This document shows, in pieces, positions 26,275 to 35,375 of a stretch of DNA of 64,000 nucleotides (its first letter is position 1; every line of letters starts with the position of its first letter). The notes beneath the pieces are model-generated. The model did not search any database. It saw only the letters and a list, made by a program, of their open reading frames with translations, and had not been told where the DNA came from. Origin of the DNA: UBA7957 sp965222695 (GTDB lineage: Bacteria > Pseudomonadota > Gammaproteobacteria > Granulosicoccales > Granulosicoccaceae); contig OZ244967.1 in NCBI GenBank assembly GCA_965222695.1, forward strand, positions 2,666,001 through 2,730,000. The letters are read 5' to 3'. The position numbers and the translations under genes are program-made.

Positions 26275-27045
26275 TTAGCGCACGACTCCACGCTTGCTGT
26301 GCTGGATAAAATCCACAAACTGTTTGACCTCCGGAAATCGATCCGCCAAATCCCCGATCTGTTCCAAGGCCTGTTGCCGGCTGCCCCGCTGCTTGATCAA
26401 ATGCATAAAGGCTTTGTGCAGAGCCCCTATCGCCTCTTCACTGAAACCGCGTCTTTTCAAGCCGTTTTTATTGATTCCCACTGCTGAAGCATGGTTACCG
26501 CTGGCCATGACGAATGGAGGAATGTCCCGATTGACCGCTGTACCCATTCCGGTAAAGGAGTGTGCCCCGATATAGCTGAATTGATGAACCAGTGTAAAAC
26601 CGCCGAGAATGGCGAAGTCTCCAACTTCAACATGTCCGGCGAGAGAGGCGCCGTTGGAAAATACTGTATTGTTGGCTATCTGGCAATCGTGCGCAATATG
26701 AGTGTAGCCCATAAACAGATTGTTACTGCCGATCCGGGTGACGCCGCCACCGTTTACCGTACCCCGGTTCATCGTGACATATTCGCGAATAATATTATTG
26801 TCACCGATTTCCAGCCGCGTGGATTCGCCTGCATATTTCAAATCTTGTGGCGCATCGCCCAGAGATGCGAATTGAAAGATTTTATTAGCCAGGCCGATCA
26901 CGCTCGGGCCATTGATAACCACATGCGGGCCAACCCATGTCCCTTCGCCGATTTCAACGTCCGGCCCGATAATGCTATAGGCACCAATCTCGCAGTCCTT
27001 GGCAATCTTGGCCGACTCATCGACCAACGCTGTGGGATGAATCAA
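26275..27045 (-). CDS. lpxA: UDP-N-acetylglucosamine acyltransferase
   Basis: First committed enzyme of lipid A synthesis; it puts a hydroxyacyl chain from ACP onto O3 of UDP-GlcNAc. The 256 residues form a left-handed beta helix from hexapeptides (IHPTALVDESAKIAKDCEIG, YSIIGPDVEIGEGTWVGPHV). The catalytic-His region is NNLFMGYTHIAHDCQIANN, and a helical C-terminus follows. Its ATG overlaps the fabZ stop by 4 bases (27042-27045). The usual downstream gene lpxB is missing: uvrA converges on lpxA instead. Confidence 0.97.
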   Translation of the reverse strand: MIHPTALVDESAKIAKDCEIGAYSIIGPDVEIGEGTWVGPHVVINGPSVIGLANKIFQFASLGDAPQDLKYAGESTRLEIGDNNIIREYVTMNRGTVNGGGVTRIGSNNLFMGYTHIAHDCQIANNTVFSNGASLAGHVEVGDFAILGGFTLVHQFSYIGAHSFTGMGTAVNRDIPPFVMASGNHASAVGINKNGLKRRGFSEEAIGALHKAFMHLIKQRGSRQQALEQIGDLADRFPEVKQFVDFIQHSKRGVVR

Positions 27046-27491
27046 GATTTTATCTCGCTGCTGGTGATCAGAATATTTGCGGTACAGGCGACTTTTTCAT
27101 CAACAGTACAAGTCGCATCGAACTGCCAGATTCCCCGCCGATTGCGGACAATCCTGACATCGAAAACCATTTGATCGCCTGGGCTCACAGGCCTCTTGAA
27201 TCGTGCCTTATCTATACCGACGAATAAGTACAGCGTATCATCGCTCGGGGATTCGCCCACCGTTCGGAATGCCAGAATTGCTGCCGCCTGAGCCATGGCT
27301 TCCAGTATCAGAACGCCTGGAAATATCGGGTGATGTGGGAAATGCCCGGTGAATATCGGCTCGTTATAGGTGACATTTTTAATGGCCTTGATTCTCTCCC
27401 CTTCCTCAAACTCAGTCACTCGATCGATCATTAAAAACGGATAGCGATGAGGGAGATACTTCAATACCTCGTGAATATTCAACTCTTCCAA
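27042..27491 (-). CDS. fabZ: 3-hydroxyacyl-ACP dehydratase
   Basis: Dehydrates 3-hydroxyacyl-ACP in fatty acid synthesis and competes with LpxA/LpxD for that pool. The hot-dog fold is evident from VLKYLPHRYPFLMIDRV (active-site His) and FTGHFPHHPIFPGVLILEAM (with the following Glu). The frame is open to a TTG at 27602, but that would add 37 residues with no family counterpart. The TTG at 27491 gives 149 residues, the normal size, so I place the start there. No ATG is available. It overlaps lpxA by 4 bases and so is probably translationally coupled. Confidence 0.93.
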   Translation of the reverse strand: MEELNIHEVLKYLPHRYPFLMIDRVTEFEEGERIKAIKNVTYNEPIFTGHFPHHPIFPGVLILEAMAQAAAILAFRTVGESPSDDTLYLFVGIDKARFKRPVSPGDQMVFDVRIVRNRRGIWQFDATCTVDEKVACTANILITSSEIKS

Positions 27492-27667
27492 TTGTCTGTC
27501 TCTGTTTATTTTTATGGCAATAGGACAGGCGCTTTTTACGATGGAATCCGCTAAAACGCACCTTTCACCGCCTATTGTCCAATCCGTTGACAGGCTTATC
27601 AAGTGTCACTTTCGCAACATAATAACAACAAAATCAAAATGTTTGTTGTTATTCTCCAAATACTACT

Positions 27668-28669
27668 CTAACTCCGCTTAAAGCGTTTCGCCGCCAAAGA
27701 ATCCAGCTGCAGCAGCCTGGCGACCGTCCGCCGCCACTTTCGATTCGTCTGCAGGGGCAGGCCCGAGCTGTATCGTCCCGCTTCTTCGATCGAGCGCATA
27801 ACGAAACTGGTGGCGGTTATATGGACATCATCCACGATATTCAGATGACCGATGATATTGACCGCGCCGGCAATGGTGCAATTGCGCCCGATCACCGTAC
27901 TTCCGGCAATACCGGTACAGCCCGCAATCGCCGTGTTTCGACCGATACGAACGTTGTGCGCGATCTGAATAAGATTATCCAGAATGACTCCATCCTCTAT
28001 GACTGTGTTACCTATGGCTCCCCTGTCAACCGATGTATTACTGCCGATTTCGACGCGATTCCCTATCTCCACTATACCAATCTGATTAATCCGCTGCCAA
28101 CGATCCCGGCCACGCGCATAACCGAATCCCTCGCTGCCGATGACCGTTCCCGACTGAACCCTGCAATCGTCGCCCAATTTACAACCGTGGTAGATTGAAA
28201 CGTTGGCAAAAAGATGTGTCCGGTCACCGATTTTCACATTCTCACCCAAAAAACAACCGGCACCGATGTGACAGTCCTTGCCTATAATCGCCCCTTGTTC
28301 AACCACGGCATTGGCAGCAATATAAACGCTGGAATGAATATTAGCATCAGGGTGGATCCACGCCGAAGCATGAATCCCGGCCTCGGCATTCCGCGACGGA
28401 TAAAAAACATGGGACAACTCGGCATAGCTCAGATAAGGATCCGGTGAGATAATGATATTGCCGAAGGCCAATGATGCCATTTCCTCAGGCACTATGACCA
28501 CGCCTGCCTTGGAACGGCGCAGTGCTTCGGCATATTGCTTGCCGACAACAAAACTCAGTTCATCGTGACTGGCGGAATGGATCGGTGCAATGGCTGAGAC
28601 ACGGTGATCAGCATCGCCCTTAAAAGGCAATTGAAGAATGTCAGCCAGTTCCTGTACGGATAACTTCAT
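27668..28669 (-). CDS. lpxD: UDP-3-O-acyl-glucosamine N-acyltransferase
   Basis: Third enzyme of lipid A synthesis; it adds the N-linked hydroxyacyl chain. From the ATG at 28669 the protein has 333 residues. An N-terminal uridine-binding domain (KLSVQELADILQLPFKGDAD) is followed by a hexapeptide beta helix (IHPDANIHSSVYIAANAVVE), with the catalytic His in LDNLIQIAHNVRIGRNTAIA. The frame is open to 28774, but the extra 35 residues are not conserved and overlap the skp gene. It starts 10 bases after the skp stop. Confidence 0.96.
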   Translation of the reverse strand: MKLSVQELADILQLPFKGDADHRVSAIAPIHSASHDELSFVVGKQYAEALRRSKAGVVIVPEEMASLAFGNIIISPDPYLSYAELSHVFYPSRNAEAGIHASAWIHPDANIHSSVYIAANAVVEQGAIIGKDCHIGAGCFLGENVKIGDRTHLFANVSIYHGCKLGDDCRVQSGTVIGSEGFGYARGRDRWQRINQIGIVEIGNRVEIGSNTSVDRGAIGNTVIEDGVILDNLIQIAHNVRIGRNTAIAGCTGIAGSTVIGRNCTIAGAVNIIGHLNIVDDVHITATSFVMRSIEEAGRYSSGLPLQTNRKWRRTVARLLQLDSLAAKRFKRS

Positions 28670-28679
28670 CGTCCGGGTA

Positions 28680-29297
28680 TCAGGGCTGCTTCTTTGACTT
28701 TGCCAGCCGCTGCAGGTTTTGTAAAATCTTCTTGGTGACGTCCACGGAGTCTTTGGCATAAAGTACACCGTCACTCACAATCAAATCGTAACCTTTGGAT
28801 TTTCCGAATGCAGCGATCGCTTCAAGCACAATAACGCGGATTTTTTTAAATTCACTGTTTTTCCGTATATTCAGTTGTTCGCGGAACTCCTGCTCCTCCA
28901 GTTTAAGCCTTCTCTCTTTCTTATGTGCTTCCAGCTTTAAACTCTTGATTCGTTCTTCATCATCGCTTTCTTCCTGATCCCGGATCAGGGACTGAACCTG
29001 TTTTAAATCCTGTTTTAATTGTTTGATCTTTTCCTCGCGCGGTGCAAATTCGGACTCCAGCCTTTTAGCGGCATCGATCGCTTGCGGCGCCTTATCGATT
29101 AAATAGGGGATATCGACGAATCCGATCAGCATCTGTGCCTGCGCCGGCACCATGATGAATAACGACATCAGGCAAAACAATTGAGCCATCAGCCGCTTTG
29201 GCGAAAGACGGCTTACAGCAGCCAGCCTTCCGTGTTGCCGCTTGCTGATATGAGAAAAGTCATTGTAGTTATCTGACTTGCAACTCAAGTCTTTCAC
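28680..29297 (-). CDS. skp: Periplasmic chaperone OmpH/Skp
   Basis: Holds unfolded outer membrane proteins in the periplasm on their way to BamA, encoded just upstream. A hydrophobic signal (LFCLMSLFIMVPAQAQ) precedes the mature start MLIGFVDIPYLIDKAPQA. A long charged coiled coil (about residues 85-150) forms the tentacles, and the C-terminal strand is YDLIVSDGVLYAKDSVDVTK. The start is uncertain: the frame opens at a GTG at 29297, giving 36 residues before an ATG at 29189. The Lys/Arg residues before that ATG would suit the signal peptide n-region, so an intermediate non-ATG start is possible. Confidence 0.9.
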   Translation of the reverse strand: MKDLSCKSDNYNDFSHISKRQHGRLAAVSRLSPKRLMAQLFCLMSLFIMVPAQAQMLIGFVDIPYLIDKAPQAIDAAKRLESEFAPREEKIKQLKQDLKQVQSLIRDQEESDDEERIKSLKLEAHKKERRLKLEEQEFREQLNIRKNSEFKKIRVIVLEAIAAFGKSKGYDLIVSDGVLYAKDSVDVTKKILQNLQRLAKSKKQP

Positions 29298-29398
29298 CCC
29301 TCATTTGTGCCGCCTCGGCAATTTTGACGGTGCGCAACAGTGTAAGTCGATCAACGGCGCAAAGGCAAATTGTCCTTTTCCAGTGCTGATCCTCGGCC

Positions 29399-29456
29399 TA
29401 AGGGCCTGTTTAATATCTCTCTACCGGCTGTGAATTCGCTGATTTTGAACAGGCTA
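29399..29456. repeat. Dispersed GGGCCTGTT element, complete palindromic copy (contains bamA stop)
   Basis: Starts TAAGGGCCTGTTTAATATCT and ends TTTTGAACAGGCTA. The ends are imperfect inverted repeats (GCCTGTTTAATA against GCCTGTTCAAAA). Read on the minus strand, the element begins with TAG, the stop codon of bamA. This looks like a small MITE-like element of about 58 bp; the other copies seem to be single ends. Confidence 0.6.
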
Positions 29457-31760
29457 AAAAATAGAGCCTATAGTGAACTGGAAAGATTCTAACTCGTCTC
29501 CATCCTGGTCGTTATAAGGCTTGGCTATGCTGAATGTTAAGGGGCCAACCGGAGAAAGCCAGACAAAGGCAAGACCATAGGAACCTCTCAATTCGCCTCT
29601 GTCAAAATCACGGTAATCGCTGAATACATTGCCGAAGTCTGTAAAGATACTGAATCGCGTCGCCCCTGGTTCTTCAACAAAGGGAGGCGGAAATATCACC
29701 TCTAATGTACCCAAAGTCCGGAAATCTCCTCCCGCTGCCTCACCGGTTGAATCCCTGGGCCCGAGACTGCCGTTTTCATAGCCTCTGAGGGTTCTGACGC
29801 CACCGGCATAGTAACGGCGGAAAAACGGCAATTGTTCAAAATCGCCGTAGCCTTCACCGTAGTCAACGCGGACGGTTGAAGAGAAGGTGTATCGGGAAGT
29901 AACGGGGAAATAATATTCGAATAAATATCCCAGTTTGTAGTAGTCCAGATCCCCCACTCCCAAGGTTGATTCCAGACTGATTCTATTCAGTGCACCGCTG
30001 GTCGCGAAGACCGTTCGATTACGAGTATCGTGCGAATAGCCTAAATTGGCGGAGAAAATATCAAACCTGCGGCCGTGCTCTGAAATAAACTCTTTCACTT
30101 CATCGGATGACCCCGCGGTCTCGGTCAGTTTAACATGTTCGTATCCGCCACCCAGACGGAAAGTCGAAAACTCACTGATCGGAACGCCGAATCTGACGTT
30201 GGCACCGTAGGAATCGATGATATAGTCGGTGGTTGTGGAAACGGCGCTGGCATCCGTTTCCCGTATGAAAGCGCTGACAGTGCGACTGACTCCATCGTCC
30301 GTATAATAAGGATCGGTATAGGATACCGATAGCTGGTCCGTTGTCGAGCTGGTGTCAAACGCGAACTGCAGGCGCTCACCCGTACCGAACAGGTTTTCCT
30401 GCGTCAGATTGATATTGAACAAAAATCCGTTTGAACCATAACCCGCCGTTGCACCAAACGAGCCTGACGACCCCTCTTTTACCTTAACGAGCAAATCGAT
30501 TTGATTGTCGCTTCCCGGAACCCTTTGCGTATCGATGCTGACACTCTCCAGATAGGACAGCCGCTGCAATCTGACCCGGGACCGATTCACCAGTTTGGGA
30601 GAAAACCGGCTCCCTTCCATCTGGCGCATCTCTCTTCGCAGCACTTCATCGCGGGTTTTGTATTGCCCGGTGAAGATTATCCGCCGGACATAGGCTCTTT
30701 CACCGGGAATGATGTTGTACACCAGGTGCACTTCACGGTTTTCATCGTTGATTTCCGGCAACACCTGAACGTCGGCAAAGGCAAATCCTTCTTCTCCCAG
30801 TCGGTCCGAAATGGCGTTGGAGTTACGGACCATGTCTTTGCGAGAAAACACAGTGCCCGGATCCTGTTCAGCCAGCGCATAGAGTTCTTCTTCATCAACC
30901 TCGGTCTTTCCGACCAAACGCACTCCGGCCACCTTGTACTGCTGACCTTCATCAACATTGATGGTGATAAAGATATGTTGCTTGTCAGGGGAAATTGAAA
31001 CCTGCTCGGACTCCACATTGAAGCGGATATATCCTCTATCCTGGTAATAGGAACGCAAAGCTTCCAGATCGCCGGCGAGTTTTACCCGTGAATACTCGTC
31101 CGCGCTGCTGAAAGGGTTAAAGTTAACCACTCCGGATTCAAACAGATCCAGCAAGGTATCATCGTCAAACGCCGTATTGCCGACAATATTGATATGCCGG
31201 ATCCTCGCGACCGAACCCTCTGTAATATCGAGTCGAATAGAAACCCGGTTCCGCTCCAGCTCGGTGACTTCTTTTTCGATCCGCATCCCGTAATTACCGG
31301 AGCTGAAATAGATTCGGCGTAACTCCTGTTCAACACTATCCAGTAAGGACCGGTTAAACGCTCGGCCACGGGACAGACCGATCGTTTTCAGGGATTCCTC
31401 AAGTTGTTCGTCATCGATTTTTTTGTTGCCTTCGAATTTGATATCAGCGATTGCAGGCCTTTCCTTGAGTTCGATCAGCAATGCATGGTCGCGGCGCAAC
31501 AGGGTAACATCGCTAAACAGGCCGGTTTTATACAGCGCGCGTATCGCTCGCGGGGAGTCGGTAACCGGGTCGAATAAATCACCTTCGCGCAAGGGTAAAT
31601 AGGTCAACACAGTGCCTATATCGATTCGCTCCACCCCTTGCACGACAATCTCTGAGATTTGAAATCTCTCAGCCTCCGCGGCCTGCAGGGGGTGCACCAA
31701 TAAGCTCAGAAAGACGATTGCCGACAGCAATTGAATTGAACGGTGGAAATTCAGGATCAT
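29454..31760 (-). CDS. bamA: Outer membrane protein assembly factor BamA
   Basis: Core of the machine that inserts beta-barrel proteins in the outer membrane. The 768 residues start with a signal peptide cleaved near LQAAEAERF. Five POTRA domains follow (the first is ISEIVVQGVERIDIGTVLTY), then a 16-strand barrel with the loop-6 motif RGYENGSLGPRD and the terminal Phe (FTIGSIF) used as outer membrane sorting signal. It lies between rseP and skp, the standard order. The stop codon is the first three bases of a dispersed element. Confidence 0.98.
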   Translation of the reverse strand: MILNFHRSIQLLSAIVFLSLLVHPLQAAEAERFQISEIVVQGVERIDIGTVLTYLPLREGDLFDPVTDSPRAIRALYKTGLFSDVTLLRRDHALLIELKERPAIADIKFEGNKKIDDEQLEESLKTIGLSRGRAFNRSLLDSVEQELRRIYFSSGNYGMRIEKEVTELERNRVSIRLDITEGSVARIRHINIVGNTAFDDDTLLDLFESGVVNFNPFSSADEYSRVKLAGDLEALRSYYQDRGYIRFNVESEQVSISPDKQHIFITINVDEGQQYKVAGVRLVGKTEVDEEELYALAEQDPGTVFSRKDMVRNSNAISDRLGEEGFAFADVQVLPEINDENREVHLVYNIIPGERAYVRRIIFTGQYKTRDEVLRREMRQMEGSRFSPKLVNRSRVRLQRLSYLESVSIDTQRVPGSDNQIDLLVKVKEGSSGSFGATAGYGSNGFLFNINLTQENLFGTGERLQFAFDTSSTTDQLSVSYTDPYYTDDGVSRTVSAFIRETDASAVSTTTDYIIDSYGANVRFGVPISEFSTFRLGGGYEHVKLTETAGSSDEVKEFISEHGRRFDIFSANLGYSHDTRNRTVFATSGALNRISLESTLGVGDLDYYKLGYLFEYYFPVTSRYTFSSTVRVDYGEGYGDFEQLPFFRRYYAGGVRTLRGYENGSLGPRDSTGEAAGGDFRTLGTLEVIFPPPFVEEPGATRFSIFTDFGNVFSDYRDFDRGELRGSYGLAFVWLSPVGPLTFSIAKPYNDQDGDELESFQFTIGSIF

Positions 31761-31914
31761 ATGGAAGGGATAGAATTTTTCAGGAATTTATCCAAAGCGA
31801 TTCCAGTTCTTTTTATCAGAAAAATAGCTCATGCCGACCGACCGGCAAGCTTAGCAGCATGCGACTGAATAGTCCTGTCTAATTATGGCTTGTTTACAAG
31901 AGTGTAACGGCTGG

Positions 31915-33285
31915 CTAGCCGACCAGTCTTAAAATATCATTGTAGAAGGCAATCGACATGAGTCCAGCGAGCAACACCATTCCGATCTGTTGTCCATACA
32001 GTTGTGCTTTTTCGGAAAGAGGCTTGCCTTTTAGAACTTCGATAAAAAAGTAAAGCAAATGTCCACCGTCCAGAACCGGTACCGGAAGCAGATTCAATAC
32101 GCCCAGACTGACACTGATAAGTGCCAGAAATCCCAGATAATGATCCAGACCGACACTGGCCGATTGCCCGGCAAACTGCGCGATGGTAATGGGTCCGCTG
32201 ATGTTTTCAATCGACGCTTCGCCCACGATCAGTTTACCCAGCATCTGTATGGTCAGTACCGTCATGTCCCAGGTTCTTTTGATTGCCTGGCCGAGTGCTT
32301 CGACGGGCCCGTATTTGACGACTGTGCGAACCCGCTCCAGCATTTTCCGGGATTGAGTTTCCCAGGCTCCGATAAATCCTATGGTCTGTGCGCCGTCATC
32401 GCGGGTATCGGGTCTGATCAGTAACTGCTGTGAAATACCATCGCGTTCAATTTGCAAATTTATATTCCGACCCGGGTTGGCGCGGATCAATTCTACCCAG
32501 TGGCGCCAGGTATTTATGTGCTCGCCGTCGGCACGCAATATCAGATCTCCCTTCTGTAAACCGGCTGCGGAGGCGGCACCATCCTCGCTCACGCCACCTA
32601 TCACGGGTTTAACTTCGGGCCACCAGTGATCTATGCCCATATCGCCTATGACATCGCCCTTCCCGTTCAGCAGACTGGCACTGTCAATTTCTATGCTTCG
32701 CTCGACTATCCTTCCATCGACATCTTTGACGGTGACGTTCAGCCGGTTCTGTTCGCCTAAGGACTTATCCAACAGCGTCAGGCGGACTTCGTTCCAGGTC
32801 CGCGTTTCCGAACCCTCAATGGCAAGGATCTGATCTTCATATTGAAACCCGGCCTTCCCTGCGGCGCTGTTTTCAGCAACGCTGCCGATCAGAGGCACCA
32901 ATCCGCTGATGCCGATCATAAACATCACCCAATAGGCGAGAACAGCCAGTAAAAAGTTAGCTATCGGACCTGCAGCGACAATCGCGATCCGTGCCCACAC
33001 GGATTTATTATTGAACGCACGATGCCGCTCGTTGGGCGCTACCGGAGCCTCCCTCTCGTCCAGCATTTTGACATAACCCCCAAGGGGAATAGTCGCGATC
33101 GCATATTCTGTGTGATCTTTTCGACCGAACCGGCGATAGAGTGGCTTACCGAATCCGATGGAAAACTTAAGGACCTTAACGCCGGCCTTTCGGGCAACCC
33201 AGAAATGGCCGTACTCATGGATGGTGATCAGCGCACCAAGCGCCACCAGAAAGGCCATCACATTAAATATAAACTCATTTAGCAT
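31915..33285 (-). CDS. rseP: Intramembrane zinc metalloprotease RseP
   Basis: Site-2 protease that cuts the anti-sigma factor RseA inside the membrane and releases the envelope stress sigma factor. The zinc motif HEYGH is at residues 23-27, two PDZ domains occupy the periplasmic middle (the second near AASAAGLQKGDLILRADGEH), and the third zinc ligand is in PVPVLDGGHLLYFFIEVLKG. The 456 residues are full length. A 154-base gap without recognised signals separates it from bamA downstream. Confidence 0.97.
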   Translation of the reverse strand: MLNEFIFNVMAFLVALGALITIHEYGHFWVARKAGVKVLKFSIGFGKPLYRRFGRKDHTEYAIATIPLGGYVKMLDEREAPVAPNERHRAFNNKSVWARIAIVAAGPIANFLLAVLAYWVMFMIGISGLVPLIGSVAENSAAGKAGFQYEDQILAIEGSETRTWNEVRLTLLDKSLGEQNRLNVTVKDVDGRIVERSIEIDSASLLNGKGDVIGDMGIDHWWPEVKPVIGGVSEDGAASAAGLQKGDLILRADGEHINTWRHWVELIRANPGRNINLQIERDGISQQLLIRPDTRDDGAQTIGFIGAWETQSRKMLERVRTVVKYGPVEALGQAIKRTWDMTVLTIQMLGKLIVGEASIENISGPITIAQFAGQSASVGLDHYLGFLALISVSLGVLNLLPVPVLDGGHLLYFFIEVLKGKPLSEKAQLYGQQIGMVLLAGLMSIAFYNDILRLVG

Positions 33286-33329
33286 ATTAAAGTTATTTCT
33301 CTATATTTAACCTAATATATTGAATATAT

Positions 33330-34529
33330 TTAAATTTTATTTCTACCGGTTTTCTCAATATAAGACTTTGCACATAAACGCGACGATTCATCAGCATCCA
33401 GTACCGCAGCCAGGCTATCAGCTTTTCCGATACTTGTATGCTCAAGAGCGTAAGCAATTGTCTCAGCTATTTGGTTGAAACCGATATTACCGGCCAGAAA
33501 CTGTTCCACGGCAATTTCATTAGCCGCATTGAGTACAGCGGTCGCCGTGCCCCCACACTTGATCGAATCGAAGGCTAGCTCAAGACAGGGAAAACTGACA
33601 CTATCAGGCTTTTCGAAGTTAAGTTGTGATACATGAAACAGATCCAGCGGCTTGACACCGGAGTAAATCCTCTCCGGCCAGGCCAGCGCGTGAGCGATCG
33701 GAGTACGCATATCGGGCAGTCCCATCTGAGCCAGGACAGACCCGTCCCTGTAACTGACCATGGAATGTATTACACTTTCAGGATGAACCACAACTTCGAC
33801 CCGTTCCACACCGACGCCAAATAAATAACAGGCCTCAATCACTTCCAATCCCTTGTTCATCAAGGTTGCGGAATCAACGGAAATTTTGCGCCCCATCTGC
33901 CAGTTCGGATGTGCAACAGCCTGCTCCGGACTGACGCTGTCCAAAGCCTCCTTCGACCAGCCTCTGAACGGACCTCCCGATGCTGTCAAAAGCAGCTTTT
34001 CGACCCCCTTTAACCCGGCACCTTGTACCGCCTGTGGCATACATTGAAACAGCGCGTTATGCTCGCTGTCGACAGGCAACAGTATTGCACCGCCAGACCT
34101 CACCCGTGAAAGCAGCAATTCCCCCGTCATCACCAGGGATTCCTTATTGGCAAGCAGTACTTTCTTTCCCGCTTCGACCGCCGCAAGCGTAGGCATAAGT
34201 CCGGCTGCGCCCACTATGCCTGCAACCACGGTTTCAACCTCATGCGCCGAAGCCACAAAAGCCAGGCCCTCGGCGCCGCTTAAGACTCTCGTCGTTATTC
34301 CCGATTCTTTCAGCGCATCTCTTAAAAACTGGGCGGCATCAGGTTTATTCATCACGGCGTAGTGCGGATGATGGAGCTCACATTGCCGGGCGAGTTTTCG
34401 AAAATTGGAATTGGCGGTCAGTGCAAAGATTTGGTACTGCTCGGTATTGCGGCTCAATACATCCAGGGTACTGTCCCCGATCGAGCCCGTTGAACCCAGA
34501 ACCGTCACATGAACTTTGCGAGCCGACAT
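33330..34529 (-). CDS. dxr: 1-deoxy-D-xylulose 5-phosphate reductoisomerase
   Basis: Second step of the non-mevalonate isoprenoid pathway, supplying precursor to UppS encoded two genes upstream. Features are the NADPH fold VTVLGSTGSIGDSTLDVLSR, the metal and substrate residues in LLPVDSEHNALFQCM, LTASGGPFRGW, and MGRKISVDSATLMNKGLEVI. The length of 399 residues is normal. It lies within the cdsA-dxr-rseP run. Confidence 0.98.
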   Translation of the reverse strand: MSARKVHVTVLGSTGSIGDSTLDVLSRNTEQYQIFALTANSNFRKLARQCELHHPHYAVMNKPDAAQFLRDALKESGITTRVLSGAEGLAFVASAHEVETVVAGIVGAAGLMPTLAAVEAGKKVLLANKESLVMTGELLLSRVRSGGAILLPVDSEHNALFQCMPQAVQGAGLKGVEKLLLTASGGPFRGWSKEALDSVSPEQAVAHPNWQMGRKISVDSATLMNKGLEVIEACYLFGVGVERVEVVVHPESVIHSMVSYRDGSVLAQMGLPDMRTPIAHALAWPERIYSGVKPLDLFHVSQLNFEKPDSVSFPCLELAFDSIKCGGTATAVLNAANEIAVEQFLAGNIGFNQIAETIAYALEHTSIGKADSLAAVLDADESSRLCAKSYIEKTGRNKI

Positions 34530-34562
34530 CGAGAGATTCTCCGTTTTTGACGCCAGGGCTGT

Positions 34563-35375
34563 CTATAGCCAGGCAAGCGCGAACGAAAACAAAGGCAGGG
34601 CCGCAAGTGCGCTATCCAATCTATCCAAAACACCTCCATGACCCGGCAACAAATTACCGCTGTCTTTCAAACCGGTCATCCGTTTAGCCCTGCTGATAAA
34701 TAAATCACCCACAACCGAAAAAGCCGCAGACAGGGCGACCGCCAGCAAGAAAGTCATGGCTGAAGGTTGATCCGCATGGTGCAACATCACTGCGACCAAC
34801 CATAAGAGAATCGCTGCCGCACCGCCACCTATAACCCCTTCAATGGTTTTACCCGGGCTGATATCGGGAGCCAGTTTCTTTTTACCCCATTTTTTGCCGC
34901 TAAAATATGCACCTATGTCCATCGCCCAGACCACAGCCAGTGCAAACAGTAATATCCATGCGGAGCCGCCGGACAGCTCAGAGCGTAGATGCTGCGTTGC
35001 AACCAGTGCCGGAATGACAGTCAGCGGCCCGGCAATCAGGTAAAACAGACTACCGGATGATAAATCCGCTACAGGTTTCAGGTAGAGAAGCAGCCAAATC
35101 ACCATCCACCAGAGAAAGGAAAAAAACCACAACACCGAACGGGCGGATTCATTTTCAAAAACCATCAACGAGCAGACCGTCAACAGGAGATTGATCCCGA
35201 TGTACGCCAGACGCGGACGATGTGCCTCAAGCCCTCCCAAGGCCGACCATTCCCAGGCGCAAAGTGTAGCTATGATGCAAAGAAACAGTGAAAACAGAAA
35301 GTCGTTGAAAACAAACAGCGCCGTCAGAAAAACCAGCAGCAGAGCGATCGCCGTATAGACCCGTTGTTTAAGCAT
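34563..35375 (-). CDS. cdsA: Phosphatidate cytidylyltransferase
   Basis: Makes CDP-diacylglycerol for phospholipid synthesis in the inner membrane. The 270 residues contain about eight membrane segments and the family signature SRAKRMTGLKDSGNLLPGHG followed by GVLDRLDS, plus DIGAYFSGKKWGKKKLAPDI with SPGKTIEG. The start overlaps the uppS stop by 8 bases, consistent with translational coupling. Confidence 0.97.
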   Translation of the reverse strand: MLKQRVYTAIALLLVFLTALFVFNDFLFSLFLCIIATLCAWEWSALGGLEAHRPRLAYIGINLLLTVCSLMVFENESARSVLWFFSFLWWMVIWLLLYLKPVADLSSGSLFYLIAGPLTVIPALVATQHLRSELSGGSAWILLFALAVVWAMDIGAYFSGKKWGKKKLAPDISPGKTIEGVIGGGAAAILLWLVAVMLHHADQPSAMTFLLAVALSAAFSVVGDLFISRAKRMTGLKDSGNLLPGHGGVLDRLDSALAALPLFSFALAWL

